From Alistipes sp. (GTDB lineage: Bacteria > Bacteroidota > Bacteroidia > Bacteroidales > Rikenellaceae), in NCBI GenBank assembly GCA_017654125.1, contig JAFNYX010000107.1, forward strand, positions 1 to 35,413: 35,413 bases of DNA, in the 5' to 3' direction. Each line of letters starts with the position of its first letter. Within the stretch, counting starts at the first letter, position 1. A model generated the notes under the pieces. The model saw only the letters and a program-made list of their open reading frames with translations. It searched no databases and was not told where the DNA came from. A program made the translations under genes and the position numbers. Of the stretch, positions 25,855 through 34,606 are shown in pieces.

Positions 25855-27465
25855 ATGGCATTCAAGAAAGAAGATTTATTGAAGTATGGCATTACCGGCG
25901 TGACCGAGGTTGTTTACAATCCGTCGTATGAGACTCTCTTTGAGGAGGAGACCAAAGAGGGCTTGACCGGTTTTGACAAGGGTCAGCTCACCGAGCTTGG
26001 CGCAGTGAACGTGATGACTGGTGTTTACACCGGCCGTTCGCCAAAAGACAAGTTTATCGTAATGGACGAGAACTCGAAGGATACCGTATGGTGGACTTCG
26101 GAGGAGTACAAGAACGACAACAAGCCTTGCTCGGAGCAGTCGTGGGCAGTTTTGAAGGAGATTGCACAGAAGGAGCTCTCGAACAAGCGTCTGTTCGTTG
26201 TCGATGGCTACTGCGGAGCAAACGAGGATACCCGCATGGCTGTTCGTTTCATTATGGAGGTTGCATGGCAGGCACACTTCGTTAAGAATATGTTTATCCG
26301 TCCGACCGAGGCAGAGCTCGAATCGTTCGAGCCGGACTTCGTGGTTTACAACGCTTCGAAGGCGAAGGTTGAGAACTACGCAGAGCTTGGTCTCAACTCG
26401 GAGACTGCCGTTGTGTTCAACATCACTTCGCGCGAGCAGGTTATCATCAACACTTGGTATGGTGGTGAGATGAAGAAGGGTATGTTCTCGATGATGAACT
26501 ACTACCTCCCATTGAAGGGCGTTGCTTCGATGCACTGCTCGGCTAACACCAACGAGAAGGGCGAGACCGCTATCTTCTTCGGTTTGTCGGGTACGGGTAA
26601 GACCACCCTTTCGACCGACCCTAAGCGCCAGCTTATCGGTGACGACGAGCACGGTTGGGACGACAACGGTATCTTCAACTTCGAGGGCGGTTGCTATGCG
26701 AAGGTTATTAAGCTCGACAAGGAGTCGGAGCCGGATATCTACAACGCTATCCGTCGCGATGCACTGTTGGAGAACGTAACCGTTGACGAGAACGGCAAGA
26801 TCGACTTCAACGATAAGAGCGTAACCGAGAACACTCGTGTTTCGTACCCTATCAACCACATTAACAACATCGTTACTCCGAAGTCGGCTGCTCCTGCTGC
26901 GAAGAACGTAATCTTCCTCTCGGCCGACGCATTCGGCGTATTGCCTCCGGTTTCGATTCTCACTCCTGAGCAGTGCAAGTACTACTTCCTCTCGGGCTTC
27001 ACCGCAAAGTTGGCAGGTACCGAGCGCGGTATCACCGAGCCAACCCCAACCTTCTCGGCTTGCTTCGGCCAGGCATTCTTGGAGTTGCACCCAACGAAGT
27101 ATGCAGAGGAGCTCGTTAAGCGTATGGAGAAGAGCGGTGCGAAGGCATACCTCGTGAACACGGGTTGGAACGGTACGGGCAAGCGTATCTCGATTCGCGA
27201 CACCCGCGGTATCATCGACGCTATCCTCGACGGTGCAATCCTCACCGCTCCTACGAAGACCATTCCGGTATTCAACTTCGAGGTACCGACCGAGTTGCCG
27301 GGCGTAGATCCTGCAATTCTCGACCCACGCGACACCTACGCTGACGTAGCAGAGTGGGAGAAGAAGGCAGAGGACTTGGCAGGCCGCTTCATCAAGAACT
27401 TCGGCAAGTACACGACCAATGAGGCAGGTAAGGCATTGGTTGCAGCCGGTCCGGAGTTGAAGTAA
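25855..27465 (+). CDS. pckA: Phosphoenolpyruvate carboxykinase (ATP)
   Basis: The 536-residue cytosolic enzyme interconverts oxaloacetate + ATP and PEP + CO2 + ADP. In fermentative Bacteroidales it usually runs in the CO2-fixing direction toward oxaloacetate and succinate. The P-loop GLSGTGKT is at 243-250 (Lys249), followed by the kinase-2 segment DDEHGW (263-268) and NFEGGCYAK, all typical of the ATP type; the GTP type lacks this spacing. Codon use differs from neighbours, with many GGT, GTT, GCT and CGT codons, a sign of high expression. A 16-bp terminator follows 40 nt after the stop. Confidence 0.97.
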   Translation: MAFKKEDLLKYGITGVTEVVYNPSYETLFEEETKEGLTGFDKGQLTELGAVNVMTGVYTGRSPKDKFIVMDENSKDTVWWTSEEYKNDNKPCSEQSWAVLKEIAQKELSNKRLFVVDGYCGANEDTRMAVRFIMEVAWQAHFVKNMFIRPTEAELESFEPDFVVYNASKAKVENYAELGLNSETAVVFNITSREQVIINTWYGGEMKKGMFSMMNYYLPLKGVASMHCSANTNEKGETAIFFGLSGTGKTTLSTDPKRQLIGDDEHGWDDNGIFNFEGGCYAKVIKLDKESEPDIYNAIRRDALLENVTVDENGKIDFNDKSVTENTRVSYPINHINNIVTPKSAAPAAKNVIFLSADAFGVLPPVSILTPEQCKYYFLSGFTAKLAGTERGITEPTPTFSACFGQAFLELHPTKYAEELVKRMEKSGAKAYLVNTGWNGTGKRISIRDTRGIIDAILDGAILTAPTKTIPVFNFEVPTELPGVDPAILDPRDTYADVAEWEKKAEDLAGRFIKNFGKYTTNEAGKALVAAGPELK

Positions 27466-27504
27466 AACTGATTTATGCGGTGTTTACCGCCGCTACCATA
27501 AACG

Positions 27505-27542
27505 AAAAAGACTCTGCACCACGAGGTGCAGAGTCTTTTTTT
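27505..27542 (+). terminator. Strong intrinsic terminator of pckA
   Basis: A 16-bp perfect stem (27505-27520 with 27525-27540) with the loop ACGA is continued by a T-run to 27542. Confidence 0.95.
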
Positions 27543-27578
27543 GTGTGATGAAGATGTCTCAACCGAAAACACCAAAAC

Positions 27579-27613
27579 AAAATGGGGTTGTCCACTGCGG
27601 ACAGCCCCGTTTT
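27579..27613 (-). terminator. Terminator of the PHP phosphodiesterase gene
   Basis: A 15-bp stem (27579-27593 with 27599-27613, two G-U pairs) with loop ACTGC lies 16 nt beyond the - strand stop at 27630, followed on that strand by a T-rich stretch. It faces the pckA terminator between convergent genes. Confidence 0.88.
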
Positions 27614-27629
27614 ATTATCGTTGGCAACT

Positions 27630-28778
27630 CTACCAGATTTCGGCCTTTACGGTCTCTCGACCAGCATAGCAGTTGGTAAATTCAAGCACGGTGCCCTTCT
27701 TTACCGTAATCTTGCGTGCCTCGCGTGGCGCAAAAATTACAGGATTCATATGATCACCAAACGCCGTGCGGAACTCGATATCCGAGATGTTCGTAACCTC
27801 CAACAGGCCCTTCTTCTCGTCGAGCGCGCGAACCTGCAACGACTTGGCGATGAGCTGCTTGATAAGGTCGGCACGACCTGCGAGCTTCTGGTCGAAGAAA
27901 GCCACGAAACGCTTTGCGAACAACGCCTCACGAACACCATCCACCGAGCGACCCTTCGCAAATACGAGCGTCATCGGACGGATACGCATACCATACTGCA
28001 AGCTCGTCGGGCTGTGCGCATCGGTATTTGCCATCATCGGCAACTCGTACTTATCGAACCAATCGAGCACTTTCGGGTACCACTCGCAACCGTTGAACAA
28101 CTCAACACCATGGATGCGGCCCTCCTCAATCATCTTCTTCTGCACCGGATACATCGTGCACTTCTTGTCAGGCCAACCCGGATGGTTCCAAAGGATGAAG
28201 GCTCCCTGTTTCTCGGCAGCAGCCAGGTCGGCAGCAAGCGTCTCCTCGTTGTTTATCTTGCGGCCCTCCTTATCGGTCAGGTATTTGCCATTCTCGTCTT
28301 TCAGGTAACGGTTCTCGCTGAACACGCTACAATCGCTCAGGAACAGAGCATTCATGTGGCCAAACGGCTTTGCGCGGGTAATCTCCACACCCTTAACAAC
28401 CAACAAGCCCCACTTCTTCGCCTCTTTCGAAGCCAACTCATACGGGAGGTTGTAGTCCTTCAAGCGGATACCCTTATTCTTGTGTACGCCCACGTGCGGA
28501 GTCATCGCAATCACATCCAAACCATCGCACCACGCCTCGCGCACGCGACCCTGTGGCGACACGGTTGCATCGGCAAAGACAGTATGCAGGTGGAAATCGC
28601 CTTTCAGCGTAACATAGCCGTCGATATCCGGCACCGAAACGATGCGGCGACGCTCGGTCTTCAACTCGTAGCACACTACGCGATCGTCCGAATTCTCCGG
28701 AATCTTCTTGCTCTTCGCCTCGACAAGCGAGGTGACTGCCAACATAGCGACAGCAATCAATAAAATCTTTTTCTTCAT
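27630..28778 (-). CDS. Secreted PHP-domain phosphoesterase (Sb-PDE-like)
   Basis: The 382-residue protein has a signal peptide (about 1-21, ending LVEA-KS) and a PHP metal-dependent phosphoesterase domain. Metal ligands are in order: DFHLHT (H63, H65) with Asp70, TPH (H95), Glu132 in GVEIT, H141, H199 in WNHPGW and NTDAHS (D253, H255). The layout resembles the Sb-PDE (Sphingobium phosphodiesterase) group known from many Bacteroidetes, which hydrolyse phosphodiesters; the physiological substrate is unknown. It follows a histidine acid phosphatase gene 81 nt upstream, which together would suit stepwise release of phosphate from periplasmic organophosphates, an inference. It has its own promoter. 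Confidence 0.85.
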   Translation of the reverse strand: MKKKILLIAVAMLAVTSLVEAKSKKIPENSDDRVVCYELKTERRRIVSVPDIDGYVTLKGDFHLHTVFADATVSPQGRVREAWCDGLDVIAMTPHVGVHKNKGIRLKDYNLPYELASKEAKKWGLLVVKGVEITRAKPFGHMNALFLSDCSVFSENRYLKDENGKYLTDKEGRKINNEETLAADLAAAEKQGAFILWNHPGWPDKKCTMYPVQKKMIEEGRIHGVELFNGCEWYPKVLDWFDKYELPMMANTDAHSPTSLQYGMRIRPMTLVFAKGRSVDGVREALFAKRFVAFFDQKLAGRADLIKQLIAKSLQVRALDEKKGLLEVTNISDIEFRTAFGDHMNPVIFAPREARKITVKKGTVLEFTNCYAGRETVKAEIW

Positions 28779-28817
28779 AGGTTTTAGGTTTTTGGTATTT
28801 TATTAAATAAATTTTTC

Positions 28818-28848
28818 CAAATATATCACTATCCCAAATTGTGTCAAT
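28818..28848 (-). promoter_or_regulatory. Promoter of the PHP phosphodiesterase gene
   Basis: The - strand has TATATTTG (complement of 28818-28825), an exact -7 match, with ATTG (complement of 28845-28848) 19 nt upstream at the -33 position. Confidence 0.65.
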
Positions 28849-28859
28849 GGCCCCAATTA

Positions 28860-30191
28860 TTATTTCAGTCGCTCCAAATCAAACTTATAGAGCGTCGTAT
28901 CGGCCAGGCTGGCGATACACCACTGCTTGACATCCGCCCAGCGGTAGTATGGTGCGTGGTCGGATGGCAGAGGCAACTCCAACTCCTCCTCGTTGAGCAT
29001 CATCTTGACCAGCACATCGCCACTCTTGCGGTGGCGGTAGAATATCCATTGGAAGTTGCTCGACATCGGAATCGTGAAGTCGCACGACGCTTCATCCTCA
29101 ACACGCTCCCAACTATCGACCCTCTTCGACCAACCGGTGATGCCCATTGCGCAGAGCATACACATAATACAGCCGTCGTGGCCAAAACGCAGCGACACGG
29201 CAGGACGAGGATTTGCCACACGTTCGACAGCCTCTTGCAGGAAGTTGTAGAGCAGCGGGTCGGCAATCTCGCTCAGGAAGCCGCCTCCGATACCGGAGTT
29301 ACCACGTTCGATATAGTAGCGCACGTTGATTGCCCGCCACCAGCGATACCGCTCCTCCGGTGTAAAGACCTTCGAAAAATCGACATCGGCAGCAGGTGTA
29401 CCTCCGAACGAGGCGATATTGCGGAACAGGTGCATCGCAAAGAGCGGTGCATCCTCAATGGTCGGAACAAACTCCTCGGCAAAGAGCGCGCCAAGCAAAC
29501 GCGAATTATCGATAAACGAGTCGCGCCACACATCCCACTCCTTAACCCACTCGGCATCGGGCCAACGGCACAAATCGACACGCTTGGCAAGCGGAGTCGT
29601 ACGCACACCCGATAGCGGATTCAGGTACGGCATATACGGGCCTCCCGTATCGAGCAACGCAATCTCCACATCGGGCGCAAGGCGGATGAGCGCGTTGGTA
29701 AAGGCGTTCATACTGAGCAGACAGCGCGGTACGGTGGTCGAGACGGCACGCACCTCCGGACGAGCGCGGAACAACTCGGGATGGTTCGCAACCATACGCT
29801 CGGCAATCTGCTCGTTCTGGCGAACACCGAGGGGCGCAAGGTCGCCGGCACGGCCCTGACATATCTTGCTCACGTCGAGCAACTTGGCATAGGTCTCCTC
29901 GCCAAACGGCGTAAGTTTTCCCTGCTCCTTTGCGCGTGCAAAAATCTCCATCACCATATCGAACTCCGAGTTAAACTCGATGAAACGCGAACCGTGACGG
30001 CCATAGTGCGAGATGTAGAACGGCTCGTATCCCTTCGGGGCGGGAGTCTGCGCTACGGTCGGGGTCGGATACGGGCGATAGACACCCGCAGCGAGCGATG
30101 GGTCGGCCATAATACGCTCGCGGGTGGTTTGTGCCGAAAGCGTTGCAACGGAAACGATTGCCAACAAAATAACAAGTAGGGTCTTTTTCAT
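28860..30191 (-). CDS. Histidine acid phosphatase family protein (MINPP/phytase-like)
   Basis: The 443-residue protein has a signal peptide (about 1-20, LSA-QT) and the histidine phosphatase nucleophile motif HYGRHGSR with R65-H66-G67-S68-R69, where His66 is phosphorylated during catalysis. The partner motif near residue 338 reads FGHDGC, so the acid is Asp339, as in HAP enzymes with HD rather than the HAE of many MINPP proteins. Bacteroidetes relatives act on inositol polyphosphates or other phosphomonoesters in the periplasm. The substrate is not determined by sequence. The next gene encodes a PHP phosphodiesterase. Confidence 0.87.
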   Translation of the reverse strand: MKKTLLVILLAIVSVATLSAQTTRERIMADPSLAAGVYRPYPTPTVAQTPAPKGYEPFYISHYGRHGSRFIEFNSEFDMVMEIFARAKEQGKLTPFGEETYAKLLDVSKICQGRAGDLAPLGVRQNEQIAERMVANHPELFRARPEVRAVSTTVPRCLLSMNAFTNALIRLAPDVEIALLDTGGPYMPYLNPLSGVRTTPLAKRVDLCRWPDAEWVKEWDVWRDSFIDNSRLLGALFAEEFVPTIEDAPLFAMHLFRNIASFGGTPAADVDFSKVFTPEERYRWWRAINVRYYIERGNSGIGGGFLSEIADPLLYNFLQEAVERVANPRPAVSLRFGHDGCIMCMLCAMGITGWSKRVDSWERVEDEASCDFTIPMSSNFQWIFYRHRKSGDVLVKMMLNEEELELPLPSDHAPYYRWADVKQWCIASLADTTLYKFDLERLK

Positions 30192-30251
30192 TTTCGGTTA
30201 TGTGACGATTTTTACTGCTTACTTATATAATATACGTTTTATGAGGGCGAT

Positions 30252-33197
30252 TTAGTGTGCTTCGAGCCAATTGGCACCCACACCGCAATCGGCTACAAGC
30301 GGTACGCGCAGTGCTGCCGCACCCTCCATCTCCTCGCGCACGATGCGCTCGACGCGCTCGCGCTCGGCAGGGAGCAGGTCGATGACGATTTCGTCGTGTA
30401 CCTGCATGGTCAGTTTCGAGCGGATACCCTCCTCGCGGAATCGACGCGCGACACCCACCATCGCAAGTTTCATCACGTCGGCCGCCGAGCCCTGAATCGG
30501 AGCATTGACGGCATTTCGCTCGGCAAATGCTCGTGCATTGGCGTTACGCGAGTCGATATCGCGCAGATAGCGACGACGGCCAAAGAGTGTCGTGACATAG
30601 CCATCCGTGCGCGCCTGCTCGACCACGCGGTCCATATACTCCTTCACGCGCGGATAGGATGCAAAATAGCCCTCGATGAGCGCCTTTGCCTCCGAGCGCG
30701 GAATGTCGAGACGCTGTGCCAGACCGAAGGCCGAGATGCCGTAGATGATACCGAAATTGGCCGTCTTGGCACGACGTCGCTCCTCGCTCGTCACCTCGTC
30801 GATGCTCTTATGGAAAATCTTGGCAGCCGTCGCAGCGTGGATATCCTCGCCATTGCGGAACGCCTCGCAGAGCGACTCGTCACCGCTCAAATGTGCCATC
30901 ACACGCAACTCCACCTGCGAATAGTCGGCCGAGAGCAGTTCGCGGTCGGGCGCACTCGGCACGAATGCCGCACGAATCGGACGTCCAACGGCATCGCGTA
31001 TCGGAATGTTTTGCAGGTTAGGGTTGGCGGATGACAAGCGACCCGTCGCAGTAACCGCCTGATTGTAAGATGTATGTATATGACCCGTCACAGGGTTTAC
31101 CAACTGTGGCAGGGCGTCGATATAGGTCGAGAGCAATTTTTTCAACCCACGATATTCGAGCACCTTGCCGACGATGGCGTGCTCGTGGGCAAAGCTCTGC
31201 AAATACTCCTCGTCGGTGCAGAACTGCTTGGTTTTGGTCATCTTCGGCTTGTCGGCGATTCGCATCTTCGCAAAGAGCAGTTCGCCGAGTTGTCGGCTCG
31301 AATTGATGTTGAGCGTCGGTTCACCTGCCATTGTGCGAATCTCCTCCTCCAACGCCACGAGTTGTGAGCCGAGTGTCGCCGAGTAGCGGTGCAACGCCTC
31401 ACTATCGATGCGTACACCCGTCCACTCCATATCGACCAGCACGTCAATCATCGGCTCCTCGATACGCTCGTAGAGTGACATCATACCCTCGCGCTCGACC
31501 TCCGCACGCAGAACGTGGTAGAGTTGCAGCGTGATGTCGGCATCCTCCGCCGCATATTCGGCGACGCGCTCCAAACCGACCATATCCATCGTCAGTTGTT
31601 TGGCACCCTTGCCGATAAGTGTCTCTATCTCGATTGGCGCATAGTTCAGATAGCGCACCGCCAGGGCATTCATACCGTGACGCGCCTCGGCATCAAGCAG
31701 ATAGTGGAGCAGCATAGTGTCATATTTGCGACCCCGCACCTCAACTCCGAGCGTGCGCAGGAACAGCACATCGAACTTCATATTTTGGCCCACCTTCGCC
31801 TTCCGTTCGTCGGCAAACAACGGTCGCAGAGCGTCGGCATACTCGCTCTCCCGCTTGCGCCCCTCGCCCTCCGCACCGAACGGCACATACCACGCCTCGT
31901 GTTCGCGGACGGCAAACGACATACCGACAATCCGACTGCCAAAGACATCCAGCCCCGAAGTCTCTATATCGAACGAAAACTCGTCGCAAAGCGAAATCTC
32001 ATCGACCATCGCCCGCAACTCATCGATGGTGCGTACCGTATGGTAGGTGTGCGGAGTGGTTGCCGCCGTAAGCAGGTCGCCCACAGCGCCCATCTCCCCT
32101 TCGGGAGCCATATCGGCCGTCTCCGCCACTGCCGAAAAGAGGTCGGGAGCCGTCGGCTCGGCAGGCGTCTGCGACAGCGGTTGTGGCTGGGCGGTCGGCT
32201 CGGCAAACATATCACCAAAGAGCGACCCCTGCCCCTCCATTGCTGCACGCTTGGCGGCTCCCGCCTTGACGCGTGCCATATTTGCAAGTTGCTGCTGCGG
32301 TGCCTGACGTGGCGCGGAGTCATCCTCCATCGGAGCAAGATTATTCAGGTCGGCCATAAAAGCCCTAAAATCCAACTCGGCAAACAACGCCCGCAACGCA
32401 TCAATGCGCGGACAACATACTGTAAGTGCCGCCTCGTCGAAGGCAATCGGCACATCCAACGAGATGGTCGTGAGTCGCTTCGCCAAGCGCAGACGCTCCT
32501 CCGATGCGGCGATGTTCGCGGCCGTCTTGCCACCGATTTTATCGACATTGGCAAGGATACTCTCCACCTCGCCCCACGCCTGCACCAACTTGCACGCGCC
32601 CTTCTCGCCGATACCCGGAACGCCCGGAATGTTGTCCGACGAGTCGCCCCACAGGGCGAGGATGTCGCGCACGAGCAACGGATTATCTATGCCGTACTTC
32701 GCACGAATCGCCTCCGTATCGACTATCTCCACACCATCACCTTTCTGTTTGTAGAGTTTACGGTGTTCGCCAACCAACTGACCGTAGTCCTTGTCGGGCG
32801 TCACCATATAGACGTCGTAACCCGCCTCGGCACCCTTGAACGCAAGCGTACCTATCACGTCGTCCGCCTCGTAACCCTCGACTTCGAGAATCGGGATACA
32901 CATCGCCTCGACGATGCGCTTGACGTACGGAACAGATGCGATGATATCCTCCGGCGTGGCAGGACGGTTGGCCTTGTACTCCGGAAAAATCTCCTTGCGG
33001 AACGAACCTCCCGGAGGATCGAATGCCACACCGAGCAGGTCGGGCTTCTCGCGCTTCTGGATATCGCGCAAAAACTTCGTGAAGCCGAACACAATCGAGG
33101 TGTTCATCCCGGCACGATTACGCATCGGTCGCCCCATAAATGCGTAATAATATTTGAATATCAACGCATAAGCGTCTATCAGAAACAGTTTTTTCAT
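30252..33197 (-). CDS. polA: DNA polymerase I with active proofreading domain
   Basis: The 981-residue protein has three domains: an N-terminal 5'-3' exonuclease (1 to about 290, with LIDAYALIF and EGYEADDVIG), a 3'-5' exonuclease (about 385-570) with catalytic FDIETSG (D410, E412) and YAAEDADIT, and a family A polymerase domain with DYSQVELRVMAH, RRAKTANFGIIYG and VHDEIV. Proofreading residues are intact, unlike some bacterial Pol I. A linker of about 85 residues (295-380), rich in Gln, Ala and Pro, contains QGSLF at 323-327, close to the beta-clamp consensus QL(S/D)LF. It removes primers and fills gaps in replication and repair. Confidence 0.97.
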   Translation of the reverse strand: MKKLFLIDAYALIFKYYYAFMGRPMRNRAGMNTSIVFGFTKFLRDIQKREKPDLLGVAFDPPGGSFRKEIFPEYKANRPATPEDIIASVPYVKRIVEAMCIPILEVEGYEADDVIGTLAFKGAEAGYDVYMVTPDKDYGQLVGEHRKLYKQKGDGVEIVDTEAIRAKYGIDNPLLVRDILALWGDSSDNIPGVPGIGEKGACKLVQAWGEVESILANVDKIGGKTAANIAASEERLRLAKRLTTISLDVPIAFDEAALTVCCPRIDALRALFAELDFRAFMADLNNLAPMEDDSAPRQAPQQQLANMARVKAGAAKRAAMEGQGSLFGDMFAEPTAQPQPLSQTPAEPTAPDLFSAVAETADMAPEGEMGAVGDLLTAATTPHTYHTVRTIDELRAMVDEISLCDEFSFDIETSGLDVFGSRIVGMSFAVREHEAWYVPFGAEGEGRKRESEYADALRPLFADERKAKVGQNMKFDVLFLRTLGVEVRGRKYDTMLLHYLLDAEARHGMNALAVRYLNYAPIEIETLIGKGAKQLTMDMVGLERVAEYAAEDADITLQLYHVLRAEVEREGMMSLYERIEEPMIDVLVDMEWTGVRIDSEALHRYSATLGSQLVALEEEIRTMAGEPTLNINSSRQLGELLFAKMRIADKPKMTKTKQFCTDEEYLQSFAHEHAIVGKVLEYRGLKKLLSTYIDALPQLVNPVTGHIHTSYNQAVTATGRLSSANPNLQNIPIRDAVGRPIRAAFVPSAPDRELLSADYSQVELRVMAHLSGDESLCEAFRNGEDIHAATAAKIFHKSIDEVTSEERRRAKTANFGIIYGISAFGLAQRLDIPRSEAKALIEGYFASYPRVKEYMDRVVEQARTDGYVTTLFGRRRYLRDIDSRNANARAFAERNAVNAPIQGSAADVMKLAMVGVARRFREEGIRSKLTMQVHDEIVIDLLPAERERVERIVREEMEGAAALRVPLVADCGVGANWLEAH

Positions 33198-33215
33198 GGT
33201 GTTGTTTTATGGGGT

Positions 33216-33231
33216 CTATTAAGGTCGGGTA
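33216..33231. repeat. 16-nt motif upstream of polA shared with the esterase gene
   Basis: The motif CTATTAAGGTCGGGTA here, 19 nt before the polA start codon, recurs with one change at 11300-11315, 25 nt before the esterase start, in the same orientation. Its role is unknown. Confidence 0.4.
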
Positions 33232-33277
33232 AAGGCAAGTTACTCCATCGCCCAATCCCATTTTTCCTTAATCTCCA

Positions 33278-33345
33278 CCCAAAATTGTATTTGTCCCAAA
33301 AATTGATTTATCCCCAAAAATTAATTCACCCAAAATTATGTTTTG
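33278..33345. repeat. Degenerate 17-nt tandem repeat upstream of polA
   Basis: Units beginning CCCAAAA start at 33278, 33295, 33312 and 33329, a constant 17-nt period. The last runs into the first 122-nt palindromic element. Confidence 0.7.
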
Positions 33346-33446
33346 AGATGAAATTTACAACGCTCGCCTTGATGCGAGGCGAAGGGCTGTACTTGGCGTA
33401 CTGCTCTTTGCCGAGAAGCAAGGTAACGGAAGTAAATATCCCTCAC
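33325..33446. repeat. 122-nt palindromic element, copy A
   Basis: It starts TTCACCCAAAA and ends AAATATCCCTCAC, with TTTACAACGC and GGAAGTAAATA near the ends. The interior forms a hairpin (33367-33392 with 33398-33423) tipped by GTAC-TTGGC-GTAC. Copy B follows directly with the same length and ends. It lies in the 3' flank of queD. Confidence 0.8.
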
Positions 33447-33454
33447 TCTTTCGA

Positions 33455-33576
33455 TTCACCCAAAAATTGCATTTTGAGGTGGGATTTACAACGCCGTCAA
33501 GGATTTTGTGGCAGGAGCATACTGCTCGTATGTGACTGTCACAAAATTTGCTGACAAGGAAGTAAATACCCCTCAC
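33455..33576. repeat. 122-nt palindromic element, copy B
   Basis: Same ends and length as copy A, offset by 130 nt. Its hairpin (33503-33522 with 33528-33547) is near perfect, tipped by GCATAC-TGCTC-GTATGT, with a tandem G-A mismatch in the stem as in copy A. It ends 3 nt before the queD stop codon. Confidence 0.85.
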
Positions 33577-33579
33577 AAA

Positions 33580-34029
33580 TCAATTTTTATTTTCGGAGGC
33601 AAACCACTCAGCATACGACGTCGCCGTTTCGTGCAAACGCAGCGAGTGAAGCATAACACCCTCCGGAAGTGCCGACGAAATACGCTCGGCGAAGTCGGAG
33701 AGCATATTCTCGCAGGTCGGCTGATAGTTCACCATCACGATATTGCCGAAACGGTCGGCAAGCGTCGCCGCCAACGCACGATTCGAGGGCGTGTCGCGCA
33801 ACACAAACGAGTGGTCAAGACGCTCGACCACCTCGCGCCCCACGATGCGTTTCAGGTCGCCGAAATCCATCACCATACCGCACTTTGGCGAGTGCGGGTC
33901 GGCAATCGGCGCACCCTTCACCGTAACAAACAGCCGATACGAATGGCCGTGAATCTCGCGGCACTTGCCGTCGTAGCCATCGAGCGCGTGGGCAGACTCG
34001 AACGAAAACTCTTTGGTCAGACGTATCAT
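33580..34029 (-). CDS. queD: 6-carboxy-5,6,7,8-tetrahydropterin synthase family (QueD)
   Basis: The 149-residue protein is a PTPS/QueD family enzyme. Zinc ligands are His14 (FESAHAL) and His27, His29 (CREIHGHSY), and Cys23 in the CxxxHGH motif marks QueD rather than the mammalian-type PTPS. The glutamate of the PTCENM segment contacts the pterin. QueD makes 6-carboxytetrahydropterin from dihydroneopterin triphosphate in queuosine synthesis. Its ATG overlaps the stop of the Lrp gene by four bases (ATGA), so translation is likely coupled. No other que gene is in the window. Substrate assignment within the family is the main uncertainty. Confidence 0.88.
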   Translation of the reverse strand: MIRLTKEFSFESAHALDGYDGKCREIHGHSYRLFVTVKGAPIADPHSPKCGMVMDFGDLKRIVGREVVERLDHSFVLRDTPSNRALAATLADRFGNIVMVNYQPTCENMLSDFAERISSALPEGVMLHSLRLHETATSYAEWFASENKN

Positions 34030-34511
34030 CGTTTCTCGTGGAATTTGTCAAGCGAATCGATATACGGCTCGCGTTGGAACGACTCGTTGAGCGATATGAA
34101 GGTTTCGGTATTGACCCCCGGCAACATGTTGCGAATGGCGCTGAGCGTATTCATCAGGTGCTCGTTATCGACGCAGTAGAGTTTCACCATCGCCGTATAG
34201 TTACCGGTGATGAGGTGACACTCGACAACCTCCGGAATACTCTTCAACTTCTCGACCATCGACGTATCATTCGTATAGTCCTTGATGCGGATATTGACGA
34301 AGGCACACACGTCGAAGCCCAAGATGCGCGGATTGACAATCATACGACTGCCGAGAATCACGCCACTATCCTCCAACTTCTTGATGCGTTGGTGGATGGC
34401 AGCACCCGAAATGCCACATTCGCGGGCAATTTCGAGGAACGGCATACGCGCATTACGAATCAAAAATTTCAAAATCTTGCGATCGGTCGCATCTAATACA
34501 ATCTTACTCAT
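34026..34511 (-). CDS. Lrp/AsnC family transcriptional regulator
   Basis: The 161-residue protein has an N-terminal winged helix-turn-helix (about 6-55: LDATDRKILKFLIRNAR, GISGAAIHQRIKKLE) and a C-terminal RAM/effector domain (about 70-150). Lrp-type proteins form dimers and octamers that bind amino acids or other small ligands and control transcription. I chose ATG 34511 rather than 34532 because conserved homology starts at MSKIVLDATD, an SD-like GAGGAAG precedes it, and the predicted start of transcription (about 34533) would leave no leader for the longer form. It is coupled to queD; a link between regulator and queuosine genes is not known to me. Confidence 0.9.
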   Translation of the reverse strand: MSKIVLDATDRKILKFLIRNARMPFLEIARECGISGAAIHQRIKKLEDSGVILGSRMIVNPRILGFDVCAFVNIRIKDYTNDTSMVEKLKSIPEVVECHLITGNYTAMVKLYCVDNEHLMNTLSAIRNMLPGVNTETFISLNESFQREPYIDSLDKFHEKR

Positions 34512-34539
34512 AACTTCCTCACTTCTTAACACTTACTCA

Positions 34540-34572
34540 CAAACTTAACCCCTTTACGAGGGCGTATCCAAA
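34540..34572 (-). promoter_or_regulatory. Promoter of the lrp-queD operon
   Basis: The - strand shows TTTG (complement of 34569-34572), 21 nt, then TAAGTTTG (complement of 34540-34547), a complete consensus match. Transcription would start near 34533. Confidence 0.7.
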
Positions 34573-34606
34573 GCATCTTGTCGGACACGCACGCTCTTTT
34601 TATCAT

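Noticed and set aside
25876..27090. 404-codon - strand frame opposite pckA
   Set aside because: Shadow of a gene with strong codon bias and complete PEP carboxykinase motifs.
31515..33554. 679-codon + strand frame opposite polA
   Set aside because: Codon-aligned antisense shadow of a clear DNA polymerase I gene.
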